From: Coriobacteriales bacterium
GTDB lineage: Bacteria; Actinomycetota; Coriobacteriia; Coriobacteriales; UBA8131
Assembly: GCA_031254905.1 (NCBI GenBank)
Contig: JAIRTN010000076.1
Coordinates: 1-5,344 of the forward strand
Length of the DNA: 5,344 bases
Direction of reading: 5' to 3'
Under the pieces are notes generated by a model. It was not told the DNA's origin. It did no database searches and saw nothing but the letters and a program-made list of their open reading frames with translations. The position numbers were made by a program, and so were the translations under genes. Within the stretch, counting starts at the first letter, position 1. The number at the start of each line of letters is the position of its first letter. Below, piece after piece: positions 1-5,125 of this stretch.

Positions 1-50
1 ACAGCTTGCCTTGCCAATGTCCAGTGCCAAGAAACGTCAAGAAAAGTCCG

Positions 51-80
51 CCACACGATCGCCTTGAGAACTGCGATAAT
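51..80 (+). promoter_or_regulatory. Possible extended -10 promoter upstream of metY
   Basis: TGCGATAAT at 72-80 resembles an extended -10 element (TGn plus GATAAT, five of six matches to TATAAT). The -35 position is poor (GCCACA at 51-56, spacing 18). If real, it would give metY a leader of roughly 265 bases made mostly of the hexamer repeats. I see no better promoter closer to the gene. Weak evidence. Confidence 0.25.
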
Positions 81-83
81 TGT

Positions 84-305
84 CATCGGCTCCAACGGCA
101 TCGGCATCGGCAACGGCACAGCCTCACCGCCGCCATCGTCGCTAACGGCATCGGCATCGGCGCAGCTGACAGCAGCCCCACCGGCGCTGCCACTACTGGC
201 GCCACCGCCATCAGCATCGGCATCGGCTCCAACGGCATCGGCAACGCCATCACCATCGCCGCCAGCGCCAGCCCACTGCCAGCGCCAGCGCCACCACTGG
301 CGCCA
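84..305. repeat. Degenerate GGCATC hexamer block with GCC-AGC repeats upstream of metY
   Basis: This is the main content of the gene-free stretch 1-354. GGCATC units cluster in three places (about 84-117, 144-161 and 212-247). A 22-base segment at 84-105 recurs exactly at 221-242, and AACGGCATCGGCATCGGC occurs at both 94-111 and 144-161. A 16-base segment at 189-204 recurs at 290-305 with one mismatch. Positions 288-303 form a perfect hairpin (GCGCCA, loop CCAC, TGGCGC), but it is followed by A residues rather than T, so it is not a + strand terminator. All three + frames are largely open here only because the sequence is so GC-rich. The first block is out of codon phase with the later ones (offsets of 50 and 137 bases), which argues against a coding origin. 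The function is unknown. Confidence 0.7.
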
Positions 306-354
306 AAAAAGACAGCGGGCACGACAGACCGCACAGAACAGATAGGACATCGTT

Positions 355-1650
355 ATGAGTGAACCCACAGACAGGCAACCGAGTGTTGCGACAACCTGCG
401 TCCAGGCGGGCCACCAGCCGGGCAACGGCGAGCCGCGCCAGCTCCCCATCGTGCAATCCACCACCTTCAAGTACGCCAGCTCGGACGAGATGGGCGCGCT
501 GTTTGACCTTGAGGCCGCCGGCTATTTCTACACACGCCTGCAAAACCCGACGAACGACCAGGTGGCCGCCAAAATCTGCGCGCTTGAGGGCGGGGCGGCG
601 GCCATGCTCACCTCGTCGGGCCAGGCGGCGAGCTTCTTCTCCCTCTTCAATATCTGTAGCGCCGGCGACCACATCGTCGCTTCGAGCGCCATCTATGGCG
701 GCACCTATAACCTCATTGCCGTGACCATGCGCCGCATGGGAATCGAGTGCAGTTTTGTCCATCCCGACTGCAGCGCCGCCGAGCTGGACGCCGCGTTCAG
801 GCCCAACACCCGCGCGCTCTTTGCCGAGAGCATCGCGAACCCCGCGCTTATCGTCCTCGATTTTGGGAAGTTCGCCGCCGCCGCAAAAACCCACGGCGTG
901 CCGTTCATCGTCGACAACACCTTCCCCACGCCGGTCAACTGCCGCCCCTTTGAGCACGGGGCGCATATCGTTGTGCACTCCACCACCAAGTACATGGACG
1001 GCCACGCCACCGCGGTGGGAGGGGCGATTGTCGACAGCGGCAGCTTCGACTGGCAGGCGCACGCCAGCAAATACCCCGGCCTCACCACGCCGGACGACAG
1101 CTACCACGGCGTCATCTACACCGAGCGCTTTGGCGCGGCGGCCTACATCACCAAGGCGACCGTGCAGCTGATGCGCGACCTCGGCTCGACCCCTTCGCCC
1201 GCCAATTCCTTCTATCTCAACACCCACCTCGAGTCGCTGGCGGTGCGCATGGCGCGCCATTGCGAGAACGCCCTGCAGATTGCCGAGTACCTGGCGACCA
1301 ACCCTCGGGTGCGTTGGGTGCGCTACCCCGGCCTGCCCGCCGACCCCTACCACGCGCTCGCCGAGCGCTATATGCCAAACGGTACCTGCGGCGTGATTTC
1401 CTTTGGTGTAGGTGGAGGTAGGGAGAAGGTCGGTGCCTTTACCGATCACCTCCGTCTCGCTTCCATCGCCACCCACGTTGCCGACGCCCGCACCTGCGTG
1501 CTGTACCCGGCGGGCACGACGCACCGGCAGATGACCGACGACGAGCTGGTGGCGGCCGGCGTAGGACCCGACCTCATCCGCCTCTCAGTAGGCCTCGAAG
1601 ACCCCGCCGACCTCATCGCCGACTTGGACCAGGCCTTAGAGCAGGTGTAG
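355..1650 (+). CDS. metY: O-acetylhomoserine aminocarboxypropyltransferase (sulfhydrylase), PLP-dependent
   Basis: A 431-aa cytoplasmic enzyme that makes homocysteine from O-acetylhomoserine and sulfide (direct sulfhydrylation), feeding methionine synthesis. It belongs to the Cys/Met-metabolism PLP family (fold type I), and its length is normal for MetY. The N-terminal TTCVQAG segment (13-19) is typical. Y59 and R61 of YTRLQNPTND (59-68) should contact PLP phosphate across the dimer. TSSGQAA (86-92) is the phosphate loop, Y114 should stack on the cofactor, and D187 of VDNTF should bind the pyridine nitrogen. K212 of HSTTKYMDGH is the expected Schiff-base lysine. R409 of IRLSVGLED should hold the substrate carboxylate, and PAGTTHRQM (385-393) is the usual C-terminal motif. 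The ATG at 355 gives the standard N-terminus, although only a weak AGGA lies upstream (about 343-346). No SAM riboswitch or other sulfur gene is visible nearby. A cystathionine gamma-synthase is the main alternative, but the motifs favour MetY. Confidence 0.95.
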   Translation: MSEPTDRQPSVATTCVQAGHQPGNGEPRQLPIVQSTTFKYASSDEMGALFDLEAAGYFYTRLQNPTNDQVAAKICALEGGAAAMLTSSGQAASFFSLFNICSAGDHIVASSAIYGGTYNLIAVTMRRMGIECSFVHPDCSAAELDAAFRPNTRALFAESIANPALIVLDFGKFAAAAKTHGVPFIVDNTFPTPVNCRPFEHGAHIVVHSTTKYMDGHATAVGGAIVDSGSFDWQAHASKYPGLTTPDDSYHGVIYTERFGAAAYITKATVQLMRDLGSTPSPANSFYLNTHLESLAVRMARHCENALQIAEYLATNPRVRWVRYPGLPADPYHALAERYMPNGTCGVISFGVGGGREKVGAFTDHLRLASIATHVADARTCVLYPAGTTHRQMTDDELVAAGVGPDLIRLSVGLEDPADLIADLDQALEQV

Positions 1651-1661
1651 GGGCTGACGGC

Positions 1662-1696
1662 GCTGGGCTGGGCTGGGCTGAGCTGAACTGAGCTGG
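1662..1696. repeat. Seven-unit degenerate pentanucleotide array (GCTGG/GCTGA)
   Basis: Directly after metY, seven pentamers run in tandem: GCTGG three times, GCTGA twice, ACTGA once, GCTGG once. They lie outside any gene, 11 bases past the metY stop. Pentamer arrays of this kind can change length by strand slippage. No function is evident. Confidence 0.75.
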
Positions 1697-1750
1697 GGGC
1701 CTTAGGGGGTTGGACGCACCTTCCTTAGCCGTGCGGTTGGCCCCTTCTCT
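1696..1750 (+). terminator. Weak candidate terminator after metY
   Basis: GGGGCC at 1696-1701 can pair with GGCCCC at 1739-1744. An inner stem of about six pairs (1705-1710 with 1718-1723, including wobbles) lies between them, and TTCTCT follows. The loop is long and the T-tract poor, so this is a tentative call. It is nevertheless the only structure after metY that resembles a terminator. Confidence 0.25.
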
Positions 1751-1755
1751 CCGTC

Positions 1756-1778
1756 ATTGTCGGGCTTGACTCGACAAT
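1756..1778. repeat. Perfect 7-bp inverted repeat upstream of the four-helix gene
   Basis: ATTGTCG (1756-1762) and CGACAAT (1772-1778) are exact reverse complements separated by nine bases. No T-run follows, so a terminator is unlikely. The position, 53 bases before the next start codon, suits an operator. No confident promoter could be assigned beside it. Confidence 0.45.
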
Positions 1779-1830
1779 CTAGTCGTGCGATTGCGGGTTA
1801 AAAGCGGAGTTTGACAACGGGTTTGGAGGC

Positions 1831-2187
1831 ATGGCGCTGGAAATGACTGAGCTCGTGATGGTATTGCTGGCCAATGTGGGGATGACGCTTTGTCTGGAGG
1901 GGGTGGCGGCGGCGCTGATTTGCAGGAAGCGCGCCGTGGTACTCGCCAGTGTGCTTGGCAACCTGCTCACCTGTCCGGCGCTCAATTTCATCGTCCTGGT
2001 TGACGTTCATTTCGCGGGAGCGGCAGGATACCTGCCGCTGCTGGTCTGCCTGGAAGTGGCCGCCGTACTCGTTGAGGCGTGGGTCTACACGAGGTCCAGC
2101 GACATGAAGCTCGCGCAAGCCCTGATGCTTTCACTCGGGCTCAACCTGCTCTCGTTGAGCGTTGGAATTGTGGTGCACGGTCTATAA
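1831..2187 (+). CDS. Small four-helix membrane protein of unknown function
   Basis: A 118-aa, very hydrophobic protein with four predicted membrane helices at about residues 6-29, 35-57, 64-86 and 92-115. The loops are short, with CRKR at 31-34 between helices 1 and 2. Polar residues sit inside the helices: E23, N44 and N52 around P49 (NLLTCPALN), E75 and E82 in LEVAAVLVEAWVY, and S101/N105/S108 in the last helix. From memory, this E / N-P-N / E-E-Y / S-N-S pattern recurs in small uncharacterised membrane proteins of Gram-positive bacteria; I cannot name the family. It is followed at 2293 by an MFS transporter and probably belongs with it. The start is uncertain: GGAGG (1825-1829) is only one base from the ATG at 1831 and 13 from the in-frame ATG at 1843 (residue M5). 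No upstream in-frame start exists before the stop at 1780. Confidence 0.75.
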   Translation: MALEMTELVMVLLANVGMTLCLEGVAAALICRKRAVVLASVLGNLLTCPALNFIVLVDVHFAGAAGYLPLLVCLEVAAVLVEAWVYTRSSDMKLAQALMLSLGLNLLSLSVGIVVHGL

Positions 2188-2188
2188 T
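2162..2188 (+). promoter_or_regulatory. Promoter for the MFS transporter gene
   Basis: A consensus TATAAT lies at 2183-2188 and overlaps the TAA stop of the preceding gene. TTGGAA at 2162-2167 is a fair -35 (four of six matches), though the 15-base spacing is short. Transcription would begin near 2195, leaving a leader of about 98 bases before the start codon at 2293. Confidence 0.5.
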
Positions 2189-2225
2189 GGATGCTGATTG
2201 AAGTCCAGCCGAAAAGGGCGGCCTC

Positions 2226-2251
2226 TGGTGCCATTTCACAATCTGGCGCCA
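2226..2251 (+). promoter_or_regulatory. Leader hairpin upstream of the MFS transporter
   Basis: TGGTGCCA (2226-2233) and TGGCGCCA (2244-2251) are near-identical, almost self-palindromic octamers 18 bases apart. In RNA they pair as an 8-bp stem with one G-U wobble and a ten-base loop. The pair lies between the predicted promoter and the ribosome binding site, so it could be a DNA operator repeat or an RNA control element. No known riboswitch class was recognised. Confidence 0.35.
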
Positions 2252-2275
2252 TGTCGCAGACGATTGGCAGATCGC

Positions 2276-2286
2276 GGAGGGGAGGG
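2276..2286 (+). promoter_or_regulatory. Strong ribosome binding site that sets the MFS start
   Basis: GGAGGGGAGGG lies six bases before the ATG at 2293, ideal spacing. The reading frame is open further upstream (ATGs at 2191 and 2251), but neither upstream ATG has a Shine-Dalgarno site. The 34 extra residues they would add are polar and unlike an MFS N-terminus. Confidence 0.8.
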
Positions 2287-2292
2287 AAACGG

Positions 2293-3489
2293 ATGGTCGG
2301 AAGCGGACGGGGACGCCTGTCTGTCTTGGCGTTCACGCATTTTTGCGTTGATTTCACCTGCGTTTTTCTGTTGTACGCGTGGTTCAGCGGCGCGAGCGAC
2401 GAGGCTCGCGCGTTCACCAGCCTGGTGTTTGTCGGCTACGGCGTTATTGCCTTTGGGTTCCAGCCGCTGATCGGCGCCATCGCCGACGTGCGCAGGCGCC
2501 TGAATCTCGCGGTTCTCGGAATTGTCCTGCTCTTTCCGGCCTTTCTTTGCCTCAACCTGCCTGTGCTGCTGGTGCCCGCCCTTGGGCTCGGAAACGCCTG
2601 TTTCCACGTGGCGGGCGGGATCGACAGCCTGCGGCTCGCGAAAGGCAGGATGGCACGCAGCGGCATCTTTGTCTCCGCGGGGGCGCCCGGCGTGGCGCTC
2701 GGCGTGCTTCTCGGCGGCGCGGGAACCACCTGGATGTGGATGCCGGGGCTGCTGCTCGTGGCCTGTCTGGTGCTGACGCTTGTCTTTGTGCGCGACTATC
2801 AGAATCTTCCCATCATTGAGCGAGAGGGACCGGAGCGCTTCCGGGTAGCCGGTGATGTTCATCCGTTTTGGCTCGTGATCGGTGTCATGGCGTTTGTCGT
2901 CTTTGTGCGTTCGCTGGTGGGAACCATTGAGCCGATGCCCTGGAAAACTGGCGCGCTGCTGGTTTTGGCGGCCGCGCTCGCGGCGACAGCCGGAAAGGCC
3001 CTCGGCGGGATACTCGCCGACCGTCTCGGCGCCAAAACAACCGCTGGCGTGAGCCTGGCGCTTGCGCTGCCGTGCCTGGCCCTGGGGTTCGCCCAGCCGC
3101 TCTTTTGCTGTCTCGGCATAGCGCTGCTCAACATGAGTATGCCCATAACCCTTTGCGCCCTCGCGCAGAAGCTGCCCCACAGCCCCGGCCTCGCGTTTGG
3201 GATAACCACGTTGGCGATCCTGGTTGGCGCTTTTCTGCCGCTCCCGGCGCTGCCTGTACCCGCCACGCTCATTTTGGTTTCTGGCCTGCTGTTGCTGACG
3301 CTGCCCGCTGTGTGGCTGCTGCTTGTTGATCGAAAGAAGGATGTGTTCACGCTCGCCGGGAAACGTGATGGTTCAGGAATGGTAAGGGAATCGCGCCCTT
3401 TGGCTGTCACCGCCCCAAAAGCCCCACTTACCCCAAAAGCCCCACTGGAAGGAGAACCTCATGAGTCAACTGTTGGCACTGTTCGTTGA
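2293..3489 (+). CDS. MFS transporter, substrate unknown
   Basis: A 398-aa inner-membrane protein with about 12 hydrophobic helices, the usual MFS size. Motif-A-like loops follow helix 2 (GAIADVRRR, 61-69) and helix 8 (GGILADRLGAK, 238-248), as expected of two related halves. A charged central loop (about 167-190) separates them. THFCVDFTC (15-23) in helix 1 resembles the H-F-x-x-D motif of fosmidomycin-resistance-like MFS proteins. GLGNACFHVAGGIDSL (98-113) in helix 4 and FVSAGAPG (126-133) in helix 5 look like family signatures. The substrate cannot be read from the sequence. The tail after helix 12 (about 347-398) is unusually long and proline-rich, and contains APKAPLTPKAPLE from a short DNA duplication. 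The four-helix gene lies 105 bases upstream and the last 29 bases overlap a 53-aa gene, suggesting one operon or functional set. I chose the 2293 start from its ribosome binding site. Confidence 0.85.
   Translation: MVGSGRGRLSVLAFTHFCVDFTCVFLLYAWFSGASDEARAFTSLVFVGYGVIAFGFQPLIGAIADVRRRLNLAVLGIVLLFPAFLCLNLPVLLVPALGLGNACFHVAGGIDSLRLAKGRMARSGIFVSAGAPGVALGVLLGGAGTTWMWMPGLLLVACLVLTLVFVRDYQNLPIIEREGPERFRVAGDVHPFWLVIGVMAFVVFVRSLVGTIEPMPWKTGALLVLAAALAATAGKALGGILADRLGAKTTAGVSLALALPCLALGFAQPLFCCLGIALLNMSMPITLCALAQKLPHSPGLAFGITTLAILVGAFLPLPALPVPATLILVSGLLLLTLPAVWLLLVDRKKDVFTLAGKRDGSGMVRESRPLAVTAPKAPLTPKAPLEGEPHESTVGTVR
3413..3446 (+). repeat. 16-base direct repeat in the transporter C-terminal tail
   Basis: CCCCAAAAGCCCCACT occurs at 3413-3428 and again at 3431-3446, a period of 18 bases, so the frame is kept. 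It encodes the repeated PKAPL tail and ends just before the ribosome binding site of the 53-aa gene. Confidence 0.85.
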
Positions 3490-3622
3490 CATCGCGCCCG
3501 ACCCCTCCCCCATCTCGGCCGTTACCGGGTTTGGGTTGACTGGCTTTATCGCCCTCGGCGCCGCCATCGTGGTGATCATCGTCGCCGTGCTCATCATCGT
3601 CATGCGCCGCAACAAGAAGTAG
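3461..3622 (+). CDS. 53-aa single-pass membrane protein overlapping the transporter 3' end
   Basis: This small gene begins with ATG at 3461 behind GGAAGGAG (3447-3454), six bases away, a strong ribosome binding site. It starts 29 bases before the MFS stop is complete, in another frame. The product has a short hydrophobic N-terminus (QLLALFVDIA), a Pro/Ser patch (PDPSPIS, 13-19), one long membrane helix at about residues 25-48 rich in Ile and Val, and a basic end RRNKK. By the positive-inside rule the C-terminus should face the cytoplasm. The overlap and strong site suggest translational coupling with the transporter, as an accessory subunit or regulator; that is inference. I do not recognise the family. 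The layout superficially resembles the tail anchor of LPXTG proteins, but no sortase motif is present. Codon usage is GC-rich like the neighbours, with many GCC/ATC/GTC codons, which supports a real gene. Confidence 0.7.
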   Translation: MSQLLALFVDIAPDPSPISAVTGFGLTGFIALGAAIVVIIVAVLIIVMRRNKK

Positions 3623-3737
3623 TAGTTCGTACTGTAAATAACGTGCATTTTCAGGCGAGGATATTTGGCAGCAGACACGGCGAAGAGCAGTGGCACTACT
3701 TGCGGTAATGTCGCTGTTCTTCAACGCAGCCTCTGGG

Positions 3738-4268
3738 CTACTCCCCGCCCTCGTAGAGTGCCAGTTGCGCGGTTTGGGCGTAGACGCGGACGGCCATTTC
3801 CTGGTCGAGCGAGAGCAGACCCTTGGGGTCGCCGCCGAAGTTGTCGAAGCGTCCGAGGTTGGTCGAGGCGTTGTCCTCCTCCTCGACCTGCTCTTTGATG
3901 AACCAGTCGAGGAACTGCACGGTTTTGTAGTCTTTGACCTCCAGCGCCGCGGCGTTGATGGCGTAGATGAGTGAGGTCACGAGCTGCTCGTGTTTGAGGC
4001 TCTCGGTGAGGATGTCGCGGATGCCGTCAAACTCCACGGGCGGCGCGTCGATGGCGCCGAGTTTGACAACGCCGCCGGCGCTGCGGATGTAGTTGAAGAT
4101 GATGAGCGCGTGATCCATTTCTTCTTTGTACTGGACGTAGAACCAGTGGGAGTAGCCGTCGTAGTCATGGTCGTCGAGCCAGGCGGACATCGACAGGTAG
4201 AGGTTTGCGGAATACATCTCGGCTACGACCTGCTCATTTAAGAGCTTCTCGACCTTGGGATCAAACAT
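3738..4268 (-). CDS. ftnA: Non-haem bacterial ferritin (FtnA-like)
   Basis: A 176-aa cytoplasmic iron-storage protein expected to form a 24-subunit shell, oxidising Fe(II) at a diiron ferroxidase site and storing ferric mineral. From family knowledge of E. coli FtnA, the key residues fall at identical numbers: E17, E50 and H53, E94 (KHEQL), Q127 and E130. The third-site residues E49, E126 and E129 are present, as are Y24 and W122. The length is normal. The ATG at 4268 is preceded by AAAGGAAG (4281-4274), seven bases from the start. It lacks the haem-binding methionine pattern of bacterioferritin, and the motifs point away from Dps. It converges on the 53-aa gene with 115 bases between them, and no clear hairpin terminator was found in that gap. 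It diverges from the DUF2975 gene. Possible promoters and a repeat cluster lie upstream. Confidence 0.95.
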   Translation of the reverse strand: MFDPKVEKLLNEQVVAEMYSANLYLSMSAWLDDHDYDGYSHWFYVQYKEEMDHALIIFNYIRSAGGVVKLGAIDAPPVEFDGIRDILTESLKHEQLVTSLIYAINAAALEVKDYKTVQFLDWFIKEQVEEEDNASTNLGRFDNFGGDPKGLLSLDQEMAVRVYAQTAQLALYEGGE

Positions 4269-4338
4269 GGTGGCTTCCTTTCATTGAGAGACTGAGAAAG
4301 AAACTGAGCGACACAACGATGTAGATACCGATGAGGAC

Positions 4339-4366
4339 AGAATAGCACTCTTGGGGCGCGGAGCAA
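4339..4366 (-). promoter_or_regulatory. Candidate ferritin promoter (proximal)
   Basis: On the - strand TGCTATTCT (4347-4339) is an extended -10 element (TGn plus TATTCT). TTGCTC (4366-4361) sits 16 bases upstream as a partial -35 and lies in the first unit of the upstream repeat cluster. Transcription would begin near 4332, about 63 bases before the start codon. Confidence 0.4.
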
Positions 4367-4398
4367 ATTGCGGAGCAGTTGCGGAACAAATTGCTCCG
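4358..4398. repeat. Triple 11-12-base repeat ending in a palindrome upstream of ferritin
   Basis: Three tandem units: GCGGAGCAAATT (4358-4369), GCGGAGCAGTT (4370-4380) and GCGGAACAAATT (4381-4392), followed by GCTCCG. The last part, CGGAACAAATTGCTCCG (4382-4398), is a 17-base palindrome with one mismatched pair. CGGAGCAA (4359-4366) is also the exact reverse complement of TTGCTCCG (4391-4398). The cluster overlaps the proposed ferritin -35. It could be a multi-site operator, or an mRNA hairpin if transcription starts further upstream. It does not match the Fur or DtxR box consensus I know. Confidence 0.7.
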
Positions 4399-4451
4399 TG
4401 TGACACACCCCCCTCACGCTTTCCCCATACTCCCCTGCTCGGCAGCCAGCC

Positions 4452-4480
4452 AATATATCAAGTCAAGGAATTTAACGAAT
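4452..4480 (-). promoter_or_regulatory. Alternative distal ferritin promoter
   Basis: On the - strand TGATATATT (4460-4452) is a good extended -10 (TATATT, five of six matches). The -35 region falls inside the 4470-4490 inverted repeat and matches consensus poorly. If used, the ferritin leader would be about 175 bases and would include the triple-repeat cluster. Confidence 0.25.
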
Positions 4481-4490
4481 ATCGTTAAAT
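4470..4490. promoter_or_regulatory. Operator-like perfect inverted repeat
   Basis: ATTTAACGA (4470-4478) and TCGTTAAAT (4482-4490) are exact reverse complements with a three-base spacer, in an AT-rich patch within a GC-rich window. The repeat ends five bases before the proposed -35 of the DUF2975 gene. A further half-site, ATCGTT at 4502-4507, lies in the promoter spacer 21 bases (two helical turns) from the matching ATCGTT at 4481-4486. A likely binder is the XRE protein encoded at 5126; that is inference. Confidence 0.6.
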
Positions 4491-4495
4491 AATTA

Positions 4496-4524
4496 TTGCT
4501 TATCGTTCCAATTTATGCTATCCT
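4496..4524 (+). promoter_or_regulatory. Promoter for the DUF2975-XRE operon
   Basis: TTGCTT (4496-4501) is followed after 17 bases by TATCCT (4519-4524), which is preceded by TGC to make an extended -10. Transcription would begin near 4531, just before the ribosome binding site AAGGAG (4537-4542), so the leader is very short. Confidence 0.55.
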
Positions 4525-4550
4525 GCCACCAATCGAAAGGAGACAAAACA

Positions 4551-5120
4551 ATGAACGCCGATACTGCCGTGCTCGAGAAGGCCCAAGAGAAGGCTCAAAC
4601 CATGGGAAGAACCCTGGCGAACATGCTCGTCTTTCTCAGCGCTTTCACTGTGCTTGGCCTGCTGTACCTGCTGACCTGCATGTTCATGCTCCTCGTCACG
4701 CCAGAACTCATGACCACCCTTGATTACACTCCGCTTGCCGGATTCATGCCTCTGTCCAAAGCGAGGCTCCTTGCGACGCCAGAAATAGTCAGCGCCATCG
4801 CCGTCCATCTCTTCACCCTGGGCATCGTTTTGGCAATACTGCTTCTGGCGGCGTCACTGTTCCGCGGCATTGTGCGGGACAACAGGCCATTCGGCAAGCC
4901 GCAGTCACGCCTTCTCAGGTGGATGGGCACCCTGATGCTCATCATATTCTGTGGACGCACCGTACTGATATTCCTCATCGGCCTCCTCCTCTCGCCCGAC
5001 ATCCCGCTCGACAACACGTTCATCCTCATCACGCTGGTGCTCGGCCTGCTGTTTTACTGCCTCTCCTACATCTTCGAATACGGCCACGTCCTGCAGGTCG
5101 AGTCGGACGAAACGCTGTAG
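4551..5120 (+). CDS. DUF2975 family membrane protein
   Basis: A 189-aa integral membrane protein with four predicted helices at about 23-49, 79-101, 122-147 and 155-175, and a charged N-terminal segment rich in Glu and Lys. Family hallmarks are the RDNRPF loop (109-114) after helix 2 and the C-terminal YIFEYGHVLQVESDETL (173-189). Members are typically paired with a small XRE regulator, as here, where the next start codon lies five bases after the stop. The biochemical role is unknown; the pairing suggests a membrane partner or sensor for the regulator. I chose the ATG at 4551 because AAGGAG lies eight bases before it; the in-frame ATG at 4515 overlaps the predicted -10 element. Expression is probably controlled by the inverted repeat at 4470-4490. 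Confidence 0.88.
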   Translation: MNADTAVLEKAQEKAQTMGRTLANMLVFLSAFTVLGLLYLLTCMFMLLVTPELMTTLDYTPLAGFMPLSKARLLATPEIVSAIAVHLFTLGIVLAILLLAASLFRGIVRDNRPFGKPQSRLLRWMGTLMLIIFCGRTVLIFLIGLLLSPDIPLDNTFILITLVLGLLFYCLSYIFEYGHVLQVESDETL

Positions 5121-5125
5121 CGGCC

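Noticed and set aside
2..67. Possible C-terminal tail of an upstream + strand gene (basic, ending in TGA at 65-67)
   Set aside because: Only 21 residues are visible, and the other frames are open too, so coding cannot be supported.
84..305. CRISPR-like repeat pattern
   Set aside because: Repeats are short, degenerate and irregularly spaced, with no unique spacers of even length and no cas genes.
288..310. Hairpin GCGCCA-CCAC-TGGCGC as a terminator
   Set aside because: It is followed by A residues on the + strand and has no T-tract downstream on the - strand.
64..345. Second open frame across the same repeat block (Ala/Ser/Pro-rich)
   Set aside because: Same low-complexity origin, no ribosome binding site and no recognisable protein features.
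81..354. SAM riboswitch, T-box or other sulfur-responsive leader for metY
   Set aside because: No conserved core motif could be recognised in the low-complexity leader.
6..362. 118-residue open frame ending eight bases inside metY, with several Cys near its start (a possible cysteine-responsive leader peptide)
   Set aside because: TTG start with no ribosome binding site; His/Arg then Gly/Ile low-complexity residues produced by the hexamer repeat; repeat blocks change codon phase; Cys codons are not clustered as in known attenuators.
250..1524. Long - strand open frame of 424 residues opposite metY
   Set aside because: A shadow of the GC-rich metY gene; composition is Arg/Gly/Val/His-rich with no domain, and metY is unambiguous.
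2236..3180. Long - strand open frame of 314 residues opposite the transporter
   Set aside because: Highly polar Arg/Gln/His/Glu-rich shadow of a hydrophobic membrane gene; no ribosome binding site or domain recognised.
3461..3622. 53-aa protein as a sortase-anchored (LPXTG) surface protein remnant
   Set aside because: It has a membrane helix and basic tail but no LPXTG-type motif and no larger extracellular domain; the start and ribosome binding site are intact.
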